Positions 35,930 through 46,520 of a stretch of 64,000 bases of DNA are shown piece after piece. Position numbers and translations under genes: made by a program. Source of the stretch: Malania oleifera (taxonomy: Eukaryota; Streptophyta; Magnoliopsida; Santalales; Ximeniaceae); the NCBI RefSeq assembly GCF_029873635.1, contig NC_080420.1, forward strand, positions 54,365,457 through 54,429,456, given 5' to 3'. The stretch's first letter is position 1. Each line of letters begins with the position of its first letter. The notes beneath the pieces are model-generated. The model was not told the DNA's origin. It saw only the letters and a list, made by a program, of their open reading frames with translations, and did no database searches.

Positions 35930-38030
35930 TGCAGAGACCTAGAAAATTATAACTATTAAAATAATTAGAAAAGATAATAACTAGAATAGATAAATAAATA
36001 ATAAGGGGAAAAGGGAAAATTTTAAAAGGAAAATGCAGCAGACCTCGTCGACGAATCCTTTGACTTCGTTGATGAGTGATCTTTTAGAGATCGTCAACGA
36101 AGTTCAATCCCTTATCGACGAAGATATCCCGAGAGAATGAATTTCAGATTTTAGGTTTCGTCGATGAATGAATCCCTTCGTTGACGAATTTCCTCTTGTG
36201 GTTCGTCCACAAACCCTGTCTTCTTGTCGACGAAGCCACATGTCAACATCGTGTATAAGAAGATCTGAGGTTGCTTCTCTGCAAAGAAATTACTTTTTAT
36301 TCATTTTTATCTCTTTAAATGCCTCTCCCTAGGCTTGAATTCATCCTGAAACAACGAACAGAAACTGCTATGGTGTTCTAGGGGAGATTCTCTACACATC
36401 TAGTAGAGCAGATTTCTAAATTGGGCTTTTCAAGAATCACTCCAAAGTTGAGGTAAGGGTTAGGATTCCTAGTTTTGGGGGTTTAAAACGTTTATTTGAG
36501 GTTTTTAGGTTGAGAAAATGTTGAAATAATAGGTTGTTTGGGGTTTATCTTATTAAACTAGGGTTTTTGATTCAGGGTTCGGGTGAGCGCCACTAGCATT
36601 ATTTTGGGGTTCCTGCTGGCGTAGTTCAGGAAATCAGGTAAGAAGGATATATTAAATCAGGATTTTTGAGGAATTAACCAGAAAAAAATGGAAATATTAT
36701 GTATATATGTATATAATTTTGGCGTGAGTTCTATAAAGTCAACCGTTTGAATCGTAAATTTCTAAGCCTAGGGCTGTGCTACTAGATATTATTTGTGAAA
36801 AATAGAAAGTTAAAATGGCAAATTTTCTCGTCAATTGTGTAAGAAATTAAATGTATATTTTCAGTATATGAACGATAATTATGGGTTGGCTTATTTTCAG
36901 TGAACGCATGAATATATGTTGTTAAATTGTGTGGCATGAGTAAAATGAAGTTTCTGTGTTGAACTATGATATATGTATAAGATGCAGGAAATACTAGAAA
37001 TATATTAAGAATTAAATTGTAATATGATTTATTTTGCTTGTGTTTGGTAATGTTAGATTACAATATATGGTTTGAGAACTCCGGTGGACCAGAATTGGCA
37101 TAGTACTATTTCGGGTAATTATGGAAGCGCTAGTGCACCCACACGTCTTAGATAGAGTGTGGAGATGGGATGGTCGATTGTGCTGGGAAGGGAAGTATCC
37201 CCTTGGAGTCTAGACTAGTATAAGAATAGCTAATCGGACCTACAGACTGTAGAATATGGTTGATTTAACTCTAGAAGGCCAACTAGGGTTAAGTCCAGCC
37301 TTTGGGCCGCCAACCTGTCATGGGGTGGAAGCATGACTATGATTTTTCACTGTTATAGAGAGTTTTAAACACATAATTGTTAATTCAACCATTGACAATA
37401 TGAGAACAATAGATATAGAATAGCATATATAGGAAGAATGGATATAAGAATGGCAGACAAGAATGATATGAAAATAGAATATGTGAAAGTAGACATGAAT
37501 ATACGAATAAAAAATGTAGAATATGAATGTGAATGTGAAAAGTGAAATGTGAAGTGAATAATATAAAGATAACAGATACAGAGTAAAGAAAGAAATGTAT
37601 TATATATTGTATTATAGTATATATTTGAGGTGAAGTATACACTCCACTCGAGGGCTTGTTGAAAAAAGCGAGTGCCCTGATAGGTATCAGATGTAGTTGT
37701 GGGCTGCATAACATATTAGAGCAGAGGGAAGCTACTTGTATGGGCGGGTAATCTTCCCTATTCTTGGGAACTTCTGCTAGTAAACCTTTATGTGAATGTA
37801 TGAGTACGAGATAAACTAACCACCTGAGAGTTTACTGAGTAAGGTAAGTGCCCTGATATGCTTCAGTTGTGACCTTAGGTTGCTTAAGGTATTAGAGCAG
37901 AGGGGTGCTACTTGTATGGGTGGGTAATCACCCCTATCCTTGGGAACTATCGTGTGTAAAATACCTTACATGTGTTTGAGTAGGAACAAAGAATGATTTC
38001 ATAATTGTGGTTTCATTTGAAAATAAGGAA

Positions 38031-38061
<31 letters not shown>

Positions 38062-38524
38062 GTATATATGTGTTGTACTTAAACCTCATGATTGTCACAC
38101 GCTGATTTAATGTATTCCATCCTTACTGAGATGTGTCTCACCCAATATAAATTCTATCTTTTTAGGATTTTCGCGTGATCAAGCTTAATGAGTTCGGGGT
38201 TGGTATAGCATTTTTGAAAGAAAGAGAGGGTATAAACTTTGGTTATAATTTTTGGAGTTGTAATGTATTTATGTTTTTAGAGTTGTAAATGTTGTGAATA
38301 TTGGATGTTGGTGTATGATTTTGAGGTGTATATATATGTAGACACTCTGGTATTTTATTTAGGAATTGTCATTATTTTCGCTGTGTAATTGATATTGAGC
38401 CAAGTACAGGTTAGAACACGTGGCACCCGGGCCCCATTTGGTGGATTCAGGGCATCATGAGGTGGTATCAGAGATATATTTCAAATAACACTCCAGGCCC
38501 TAGTTTCGGGTTTGGAGCGTTATA
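35930..38524 (+). mobile_element. 3' LTR of the gag-only element
   Basis: 2595 bp, TGCAGAGACC to GAGCGTTATA, almost the same length as the 5' LTR. It keeps the palindrome array (36043-36240), the 174-bp tandem units and a TA/TG repeat at 38030-38066. Confidence 0.9.
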
Positions 38525-38529
38525 GGTAC

Positions 38530-39747
38530 TCCCCATTCCCTATGTCTCCGCCCTTCGACTCTTTAGTCATTAAGAGTCTCATGTCTCTCCAAAAGCTATT
38601 AGGTCCCCTGTCGCTTCCTCCATTTGTAGGTCTATACATTTCATTGGGATTCTTCTCATTATTGATGGACAACATGTATTTCCTCTTTAAAGAACTATTT
38701 GGAAATTGTGTAACCATTCGGTTGTTACAAGGGTCGAAGGGGGGAGGTCACGAATCCTTTCCCTTCATAGCTCATTCTTTTGCCATGTTTTGAGTCCTTG
38801 GAGGAAATGAAATAATCTATCAGATGCAGTCATATCTTTAATGTCAAGCATTAGGATTTGGAACTCCCATACATAACTCCTTACTGAGCTTGTTTGTTGT
38901 AAGTCAAACACCTTGCAATGCCCCATATACTCCATATTCTCTGGATAAAATTGTGCCTTCAAAGCCTGTTTCAGTCCCTCGCAGGTATCGATAGCACACC
39001 AATTGGTTTACATGTCTTCACATTTAGTTCTCCACCACAACTTAGCATTGTTGGAATGACATATTGTTGCAATGTTCACTCAATTCTCTTCTAGTTTGAT
39101 CCGTGAGCATTTAAAATAGTTTTCTAGGTCGAAGATGAAATTGTCCAATTTCTTTGCATCTCAAGTGCCCCTATAACTTTCAAGTTTTTGTACCTTAATT
39201 TGAGACCCCTTAATGGTATTGGTTATTGGCCTTTAGGACATTTGTGCTACTACATTCAACTTGACACACATCTCCTACAAGTTGTTTTGAAACAGGTCCA
39301 TTATGTTCTAGAACTTGCCCATTTCCTTTAGATCTTCTTTTATTACACTAATAGACATTTTGACATTTTTTACAAGCAAATAAAAATTGTAAGTTGACTC
39401 TTGTAGGGAGGCCTCAAACTCTATGGACTCTCCCCCTTGGAAAGTAAGGGATGACAACATACCCTCAATGTGTTTCAACTTATTCTCAAAAGTTTCCAAC
39501 TGCTTTAAAGATTGTATATGTGGAATGAATTTCTCTAGCTCCATAATTCTTTTCTCAAGTTCAGATACACTACAGAGGTTTCCTCTAGTGTTTTTTTGGT
39601 GACCTTAACCTCTATTGGCACTCCTTTCTCCTTTAATAATTTTTTCACAAACCCTTAGAGTTCAATGAATTTCGTCTCCAAGGTTTCAACTTTTGTCACT
39701 TTTTCCTCAAGCGCTTCAACGCGTTTTGTCTATAAAGTTCGGGTAGG
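38530..39747 (-). pseudogene. E0 gag
   Basis: The minus strand runs from a coiled-coil N-terminus near 39720 (KRVEALEEKVTKVE, then ELEKFIPHIQSLKQLETF at 39308-39544) to the capsid. The capsid includes FYPENMEYMGH and SSVRSYVWEFQILMLDIKDM followed by FHFLQGLKTW (38765-38962), the classic chromovirus gag signature. It continues towards the knuckle, which lies beyond the nested element at about 31700. Several in-frame stops (for example at about 39735 and 39650) are TAG/TAA where relatives have Gln. The open frame extends on the N-terminal side into the antisense of the MED23 fragment at 39748 and beyond. Confidence 0.82.
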
Positions 39748-40006
39748 GGCAGTTTGATTTGTTGAATCAACATCAACTAGTCCCCGCCTCTATGAAAAAT
39801 CCTTTCCTTTCCCTTCCATGTTTCCTTTCTCAGATGAGAGTGGAGAGTTGAGACAACTGACTGCTCAAAAGTTTCAGGTTTAGGACTTCGTTTCCCAGTT
39901 AACATGAAATGGATCCAAACCAAAGATCGGCTTCCAAGGCTTACCAGTTTCACCCTTCAAAATATGTTATTATCGATCTGCTCAACCTCTACATAGGAGT
40001 AATCCT
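39748..40006 (+). pseudogene. Duplicated MED23 5' fragment (5' flank, exon 1, first 8 bp of intron 1)
   Basis: Colinear with 59688-59948. The exon-1 equivalent, 39909-39998, is exactly 90 nt, open, and translates to MDPNQRSASKAYQFHPSK followed by YVIIDLLNLYIG. That is five substitutions from the real exon in 30 codons and no stop. The GTAATCCT intron start is kept, then homology ends. The upstream ~160 bp also match, including the 'gctcaaaagtttcaggttt' segment. It has no further exons. It sits between the E0 gag and the E0 5' LTR, where a primer binding site would be expected and is not seen. Because the intron start is retained, the copy came from DNA or unspliced RNA, not mature mRNA. Confidence 0.88.
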
Positions 40007-40022
40007 AAGTAGCTAGAAATCA

Positions 40023-40600
40023 TGTATTGGGGTTGTTAAAGAGGGCAGATCCATCGTCTTGGGCCAAGAACCTTAGTGTCATAGCCACTATGCATCAATG
40101 ACATGGTGTTCAAATTTTGCAATGTTTATAAGAAGAGTTACCCATCATAATGTTGTTGGGTGCGATGTTGGGGAAAGGGACATGAAGAGAGTTGAACTTT
40201 GGAAAGGAACACGAATAGTTAAGTGATTCTTTGAAACACTTCGACATGCTAAAGATTTTAGTTACATAAATAGGATTTTTTTTAGGGTATTTTGGACATT
40301 TTATAAATTTTTTGGGCACTCGAGTGCTTATGGACTTAAATCACATAAGAAAAGGTTTAATGAACATATCTTGACCATTATAAAAATTTTCGAGACACAT
40401 TATAAATTTAAATTTAAAATAAAGTGCTCTCAAAAGACAATTGTATGTATGAAAAATTGTCACGTTAAGACTGCCATAAAATGATAAAACTATATTTTAC
40501 ATTTTAGAAGTAGTTTAATAGTTTAATAAATAATTTAGTTTCTTATAAACTAGTCTTTGACACACATTGCATACATGGGAAGATATTTTAGGAATTCAAA
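40023..40600 (-). mobile_element. E0 5' LTR (truncated)
   Basis: Matches 16759-17339 along its length, including 'tgtcatagccactatgca' and 'attttttgggcactcg' phrases. The outer ~150 bp (U3 start) are missing. No TGGTATCAGAGC primer site adjoins it; MED23-derived sequence does instead. Confidence 0.7.
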
Positions 40601-40736
40601 TTTAAAATTACATTAATAATTTTTTATTTTTTTAGAAGAGATCAAAATGATAAAGATATTTTAAAAGCTACTATAGTAAAAAAAGAAAAAAAGAAAGGTA
40701 TTTTTTTTTTTTTTTTTTGAAAGGAAACGTAAATTC

Positions 40737-41661
40737 TGTTGACTTTTTGAGTCCAATCACTATTTTGATGCTGATAAAATACAATCATCTTATGTGTGTT
40801 ATTAAGTGATTGAGCAGGATTTTATTTTAACACACACATAAGGAAAAGGGAAGATGGAAGTCAAGATGCTTAAAGGTAGACAATCTGACGCATTCCATAA
40901 AGACAAGAAGAGTAAAGAGTAGAAGAAGCAGACATATTTGTTTTCAATTGTAATGCATAAGTTTTATCTTGTGGGTTTGTAATTTATTATGGTATGTAAT
41001 AACTGCATCATGCATGATAGGCTTATATGCTCAAGACCATAGATAGACCTTACGGATTCGGTCGAATGACATTTGATTTTTGGGGTTAACTCAAAAGCCT
41101 ATTGACAGACCATAGGTTCCTATGCACATAATGAAAATTCCCTAAAAGATTTTATATCACACTTGTAATTATACGGACAACAATTAAGAGGCCAATTAGG
41201 TCTTAATCTGAATTTGAAAGGGCTTCGGGCGACCGAACTTGTATGGTTAAAATGGTTCGCGACACCGAATGAGCAAAGAGTCAACAAGTTGACTTCGCTC
41301 AGGCGACCGAACCCATTTTGGACTGACTTTCCACAGTCGACCGAACGCTCATAGTAACATTTCTCACTGTCCCCGAGCGACCCTACTCTTAGTTTAGATT
41401 TGGCTCGAGCGATCGAATGTTGGGTTTCAGCAACCTGAATGTTGGACCAAGCCCCCAAAACCACGAAGGATGGGAAATTGCCTTAAAGCTCAGCCGCCCA
41501 AACTCACATCAGCCACCCGAACTCAAGAACAGACCTATGTCTGATCAGGCGACCGACCCAAAGGATCGGGCGATTGAACCTCTTGGGGAAGTTCAATGAA
41601 ACATTTTCAAAATCCCTTATTTGTCCCCCAACGGTTATTTTTGGCTAGAATCTATATATAC
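40737..41661 (+). mobile_element. SIRE-2 5' LTR, part 1 (U3)
   Basis: Begins TGTTGACTTT after a poly-T tract. From 41225 to 41585 it carries about ten copies of a GGCGACCGAAC-like motif. Ends at the TATAC target site of Tekay-2. Confidence 0.82.
41225..41585. promoter_or_regulatory. Array of GGCGACCGAAC-like motifs in SIRE LTR
   Basis: About ten imperfect copies, for example gggcgaccgaac, caggcgaccgaac, cagtcgaccgaac, cgagcgatcgaa and cgggcgattgaac, are spaced roughly 25-45 bp apart. The same motif in reverse orientation fills 53080-53450 of the inverted SIRE LTR, and degenerate copies lie at 28640-28800 and 4260-4380. Confidence 0.65.
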
Positions 41662-41776
41662 TGTGACGACCTAAATAATAATGGTATTTAAATAATAAAG
41701 AGGAAAGGAAATGGAAATAGTAACAGAAGGAGGATATTGCACTTTGGAAATAATAACCGAGGGAAATTATCAGGGC

Positions 41777-41966
41777 CTCATCGACGAACACAGGGGATTC
41801 GTCGACGAGGGTATAAGAGAGCCTCGTCAAAGAAGCCAAGATTCGTCGATGAGAAGATACCGAGAGAGGGTTTTCGGGGAGTCTGAAATTCATCGACGAA
41901 GGTGCAAGTTCGTCGATGAACTTTCTTCAAGACTCGTCGACAAGGTGACTTGTTTCATCGATGAAT
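41777..41966. promoter_or_regulatory. Eight-copy palindrome array upstream of TATA, Tekay-2 5' LTR
   Basis: Eight copies of YTCGTCGACGAR start 115 bp into the LTR and stop just before TATAAG (41974). The 3' LTR has eight copies at 49036-49232. Different copies are mutated in each LTR, mainly at CpG. Confidence 0.78.
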
Positions 41967-42716
41967 TTGAACCTATAAGTAGTAGAAATCTGAATTTAAA
42001 CGTAAAAATTAAAAAATCTCTCACACACACACACTCTCTCTCTCTCTCCCCCCCCCCTTCGGCTCCCTCCTTTTCTCCCTTCGATTTTGGGCCGAATTTC
42101 CACTGGTTTGAGGATCTAAAGCTACCACGACGCTCCTGGGGAAGTTCTCTCCAAATCTGCCGGAGTGGATCGTCGGTGGAACTCTATTGAAAATCATCCT
42201 TGAGTTGAGGTAAGACTTTTTACGCCGAATTTGGTCCTACTTTAGTTATAGGAAATGATATTCGCATGAAAATACTGAAGTTTAGTACTGGAAGTTTTCA
42301 TTTTCAGGGTATTGATTAGGAAATCCTACGGGTGTGAGACCAGAATTTATAGGGGCTTTTCTCAGTAGGCAGGTAAGGGAACAAACTAAAGCAGTTATTT
42401 TCCATGCAAATTAATATTATGTATGAGTAAACTTATTTTCAGGAAAGCATGTATTATATCTGTATATTACAAAGGAAATGCACGTTTGGGAAAATATTGC
42501 TATTATGTTGAAATGTATATATATGTATGAGATGCCAGAAATTATGATTTTTAGAACACAATGTATGGCTTTATACAGCAAATGTGTGGCATGAATATTA
42601 CTTTACGTGAAATGTGTTAGGATATGACTTTGTTACGAATGAAGCATGTTTTTAGGAATATGAAATGTTACAATACAAATGATGTTGAAAATACATGATA
42701 ATTGATTTATTTTCAG

Positions 42717-42965
42717 AATGATATATATGAAATGATTTCGGCGCGAGACTATTTATATGAAATAATTTCAGTCCGAGGCCGTATTTATGAAATGATTTCG
42801 GCGTAAGGCCGTATTTATGAAATGATTTCGATGTGAGGCCGTATTTATGAAATGATTTTAGCGCGAGGTCGTATTTATGAAATGTTTGGCGCGAGGCCAT
42901 ATATATGGAATGATTTCGGTGCGAGGCCGTATTTATGAAATGATTTTCAAAACGAGGCCATATTT
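42717..42965. repeat. 30-bp minisatellite in Tekay LTR, about 8 units
   Basis: Units read approximately atgatttcggcgcgaggccg then tatttatgaa. Eight units here and eight in the 3' LTR (49945-50190). Equivalent units on the other strand lie in Tekay-1 and near 57000 in Tekay-3. Confidence 0.85.
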
Positions 42966-43868
42966 GTGAAATGATGAAAAATGCTATAATATCATGTACT
43001 ATACGTTATCAGAACCCGAATGTTAGTTTAGTTCAGTTCAGGAGCACGATACCGTAGCTTATAGATCAGATATCTATGATTATATTGGTGCTAACCACCC
43101 CACGAAGGGGTGGGAGATGGATAGTCGATGTGGCTTTCAATAGAGTGTGGACGTCCACCTGGCAATTCGGACCAGGGTGTGGCGAGCCCATCATACTTAT
43201 AGATATTTTTGACTCGGCAGTAGTCGGCTAGCCATTGTCGGGTCCCGCTTTTGGGCTGCACAAACCGTCATAGGGGGGTAATACATGACATTAGCTAACT
43301 ATTCATCCTGGGTGTGTTTTCAGTATTACTATAACAGACATTTCATGATCGGTATGAATTATTAGAAAATATGAAAGTATATGATTATTCCACCATGTTA
43401 TGATGTATGTTTTTAGATATATGAAATGTACTGAGTATGTATAACTGCAATAAATATTCATGTTGCCACACAGCTGTATTTAGTTTGTCTCCCCTTACTA
43501 AGAAGTGTCTCACCCCCGAATATTAAATGATTTTCAGGAAACCCAGAGAGACCGGCGGGTCAAGGCCATCGTTGAGTGAGTTGTGCTTCCCTACTAGAAG
43601 GGTAAGCATTGATCTAGGATCCGGAGATTTTTGTTATATGATCCTAGGGTTATTTTGATGTTTTGGAGGTTATATATAAATACAGTATTTTGGTGATGTA
43701 GTAAACTCTCGTATTATGTATTCTATGGTTTTGAGAATGTGATTTATATTTACTGCTGCTTAGGTTTCCGCTGTGATTGACAAGTGTCCCCGTTACCCAC
43801 GGGTTCGGGTTGACTTTTCTATTTATTATGTTTCATTTTATATTAAGATTTTTAAGGTCATTACTATT

Positions 43869-43881
43869 TGGTATTAGAGCC
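43869..43881 (+). promoter_or_regulatory. Primer binding site of Tekay-2
   Basis: TGGTATTAGAGCC, one transition from the initiator-Met complement. Confidence 0.9.
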
Positions 43882-44183
43882 TAGGATACTAGGTTCTGTA
43901 GACTCTAGAGTGCAACAGTAATAATACCAAAGTATAAGGTAAGGGGATTTGAGGTCTGGTTTTGTAGTCTAGATGCAGGACTTCCATGGTAGTTTGTGTG
44001 ATTTTTATAGGGTGACGATTTCAGGAAATTCATGGTAAACTATTATCGGGTTGGGTATCTAGATTGAAGGATTGAACCTTGAATTAAGATTAGGAGAGAT
44101 GAATTAATTAGGAGAATATATTATATGAGTTGAATAATATGTATAGAGAAGGGGGTTCTAAGTTAAGTTATTTTCTTTTCAAG

Positions 44184-45208
44184 ATGGACCTTGGTGATAG
44201 TAGTGCCCACGCTAGTGGGAATGAGGGTGTTGGACCCTCGGGCGCTGCAAGCAGTGATTTAGATGCAGTCTTACGTAGCGTGGCATAGCAGGTTATGGCC
44301 AAAATTGCCAGGAGTTCGAGGGAACAAGGTCGTCCGTCGGCAGGCCACGGTAGCTCGATCAAGAAATTTATAAAGATGAATCTTTCGGCTTTCTCAGGAA
44401 GAAGAGATCATGCAGTCACTGAAAACTAGGTGCAAGAGATAGAAAAAATATTTGCAGTGCTGCAGTGTTCAAAGGAGCAGAGGGTGCTGTTTGCTACTTA
44501 CAGACTGACTGGGGAGGCTGAGAGATGGTGGTCGGCGATGAGATTATTAGAGCAGCAGAGGACAGTATCTGTGGAGATGACATGGGAGTGGTTTAAGGAG
44601 ACGTTCTTTGACAGGTATTTTCTAGCCTCGTCCAAGGAAGCTAAAATTGGGGAGTTCCTGAATTTGAAGCAGGAACAGCAGACCATGCAGCAGTACGCAG
44701 TGAGGTTTATCGAATTATCTCGCTTCACCCCATACATTATACCAGATGAAGCAAAGAAGGTACGCAGTTTGAAAGAGGCCTAAGGAGATAAATTTATAAG
44801 CAGGTATCGATATTGAAGTTGCAGGATTTTGCTAAGCTAGTGGATAGAGCCACTATAGCGGAGATTGGGGAATAGTTGGAGGCTGAGGAGCAGAGACAAA
44901 AGAAGAAATCCACACCTTTCGGCTCCCAACAAGGAGTCAGTCGTGCTTCATGGAAGACAGGTGGCTATTATAGAAATCGGAGACAAGAGACCAAGAATCG
45001 CGGTTTCCAGGGTGTGCGGCCATCTCCAGCTTGCCCATCTTGCGGGAAGAGACACCTGGGGGAGTGTCGTGCCGGGTAAGGTGTCTACTACATGTACGGG
45101 GAGCCAGGACATATGATAAGGGAGTGTCCAACATAGACTAGTGCTGCTCCTGCTCCTAGACCTGCTCGAGGAGGCTACCAGGCGCCACGTGGAGGCCAGA
45201 AGAGGAAT
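44184..45208 (+). pseudogene. Tekay-2 gag
   Basis: Starts MDLGDSSAHASGNEGVGPSG at 44184. Capsid segment in ORF 44430-44783: EIEKIFAVLQCSKEQRV, YRLTGEAERWWSAM, WEWFKETFFDRYF, then MQQYAVRFIELSRF. A basic region and a first knuckle CPSCGKRHLGEC (45035-45070) follow. A second knuckle in the same frame reads YYMYGEPGHMIREC, with its first two Cys lost. In-frame stops occur after SVA (44287), at TEN.V (44428) and later. It would form the particle core and bind RNA. Confidence 0.88.
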
Positions 45209-45655
45209 ATGGCCCCAGCCAAGGTTTTCGCTTTGACGTCAGGTGATGCTAAGGTGGCCAGTGATGCGGTGAGAGGTACAGTTAATATGTTTTCATTTAA
45301 AGTTATTACACTTTTTGATTCTGGTGCCACACACTCGTTTGTGTCCTTGGGGTGTGTTAAATTGTGTGGGGTTGAAACACAATCATTAGATGTCGAGTTA
45401 TTAGTGGCTACACCGACCGGGTCAGCGGTGAGATGTAGTAGGGTGCTCCATGGTTGTCACGTTGATATTCAGGGGAAGATTCTATTTGTTGAGTTAGTGG
45501 TGCTGGATATGCACGGGTTTGACATCATCTTCAGCATGGATTGGCTAGAAGCTAATTCTACTATTATAGACTATCGTGCAAGAAAAGTGATATTTAGACC
45601 TCTAGGGAAACTAGAATTCAAATTTACAGGGTCGCGAGTGCAATCTTTACCTTAG
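45209..45655 (+). pseudogene. Tekay-2 aspartic protease
   Basis: A 148-codon open stretch. The catalytic motif FKVITLFDSGATHSFVS lies around residues 30-46, then SAVRCSRVLHGCHVDIQGKI, VVLDMHGFDIIFSMDWL and VIFRPLGK. This is a retropepsin fold with a DSG triplet. The second hallmark 'GMDWL' has become SMDWL. It is the best preserved protease in the window, but it ends at a stop before the RT and sits in a frame closed upstream in gag. Confidence 0.88.
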
Positions 45656-45709
45656 ATGGTCTCAGCTATTCAGGCAAGGAGATTGCTCTAGAGTGGCTGT
45701 CAGGGGTTT

Positions 45710-46520
45710 GTGGCTTTTGTGAAGGAATGGTTAGGAAATGAATTGAAGCTTGTCAATACACCTATGGTGAAAGAATTTACAGATGTGTTCCCAGATGAAT
45801 TACCAGGTTTGCCGCCTGATCATGAGGTAGATTTTCCTATTGATCTACTTCCAGGTACAGCGCCGATCTCTAAAGCACCATACCAAATGACGTCAGCAAA
45901 GTTGGCAAAACTGAAAGATTAGTTGCAGGATTTGCTTGATAAGGGCTTCATACGACCTAGTGTATCTCTATGGGGAGCTCCAGTACTGTTTGTGAAGAAG
46001 AAGGACGGGTTTATGAGGATGTGCATAGATTATAGGGAGATTAATAAAGTGACCATCAAGAACAAGTATCCTCTACCCCGTATCGATGATTTATTCGATC
46101 AGCTCCAGGGTACACGGGTACATTCTAAAATCTTCCTCAGATCAGGCTGCCATCAAGTAAAGGTGAGAGTAGAAGATGTATTGAAGACGTCTTTTAGGAC
46201 CAGGTATAGGCATTACGAGTTTCTTGTTATGCCATTTGGTCTAACAAATGCTTATGCGAAATTTATGGACTTGATGAATCAGATCTTCCATCCATTTTGA
46301 GACCAGTTTATTGTTGTTTTTATTAATGATGTACTGGTCTATTCGAGAAGCTATAAGAAGCATGAGATACATTTGAGGCAGATTTTGCATATGCTCAAGG
46401 AGAAGAAGTTGTATGCAAAGTTCAGAAAATGCGACTTCTGGCTCGAGAAAGTTGTGTTTTTGGGGCATGTAATCTCAGGAGACAGAATTTCTGTGGATCC
46501 TAACAAGATTGAGGCGTAGT
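45710..46520 (+). pseudogene. Tekay-2 reverse transcriptase
   Basis: Segments in order: VFPDELPGLPPDHEVDFPID (45780-45840), [72 protein letters not shown] (to 46250), and the active site [11 protein letters not shown] at 46312-46345. There the second-last Asp of the usual FIDD is Asn, a G to A change expected to abolish polymerisation. Stops lie at 45920 (KD.L) and 46300. LRSG before the H-Q-V block is also altered (usually KxDLRSGY). Confidence 0.9.

Larger units (their letters stand above)
31734..38524 (+). mobile_element. Gag-only (TR-GAG type) gypsy element nested in E0
   Basis: 5' LTR 31734-34331, primer site 34335-34347, gag 34640-35770, polypurine tract 35921-35929, 3' LTR 35930-38524, flanked by perfect GGTAC duplications (31729-31733 and 38525-38529). 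The internal region is only 1.6 kb and carries no protease, RT, RNase H or integrase motif. This fits a terminal-repeat gag-only retrotransposon that depends on another element's polymerase. LTRs of about 2.6 kb are 76 percent of the element. The intact target duplication shows it moved as a unit. Confidence 0.92.
16759..40600 (-). mobile_element. E0: chromovirus-like gypsy element split by nested insertions
   Basis: Three blocks belong to one minus-strand element: 16759-20420 (3' LTR, integrase, RNase H, RT end), 29482-31733 (RT start, protease, zinc knuckle) and 38530-40600 (gag, MED23 insert, 5' LTR). The RT reading continues from 29482 to 20420 when SIRE-1 is removed. The protease/knuckle to gag order continues from 31733 to 38530 when the gag-only element is removed. 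LTR-type repeats at both outer ends match each other (16759-17339 with 40023-40600). The integrase wording (KTC.ICQQSKVE, WESVCLDFISSLPK) fits Galadriel/CRM-type chromoviruses. About 8 kb without insertions. Confidence 0.82.
41662..43865 (+). mobile_element. Tekay-2 5' LTR
   Basis: TGTGACGACC to GGTCATTAC(T). U3 has the eight-copy palindrome array from 41777 and TATAAG at 41974, then a CT-rich start region. Further on are a 30-bp minisatellite (42717-42965), ACGGTACCGT-type palindrome near 43047 (one change), and 'agaagtgtctcacccccg' near 43500. Confidence 0.93.

Noticed and set aside
40601..40736. Short AT-rich stretch between E0 LTR and SIRE-2
   Set aside because: Examined for a target duplication or primer site; only poly-A and poly-T runs were seen.
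41120..41464. 114-codon ORF in the SIRE-2 LTR
   Set aside because: It is antisense to the GGCGACCGAAC motif array and has no homologous ORF in the inverted SIRE LTR.
42652..42900. ORF with repeated KSFHKYGL units, and possible CRISPR-like array
   Set aside because: It is the antisense of the LTR minisatellite. Units are contiguous and diverged with no unique spacers, and the genome is a plant.
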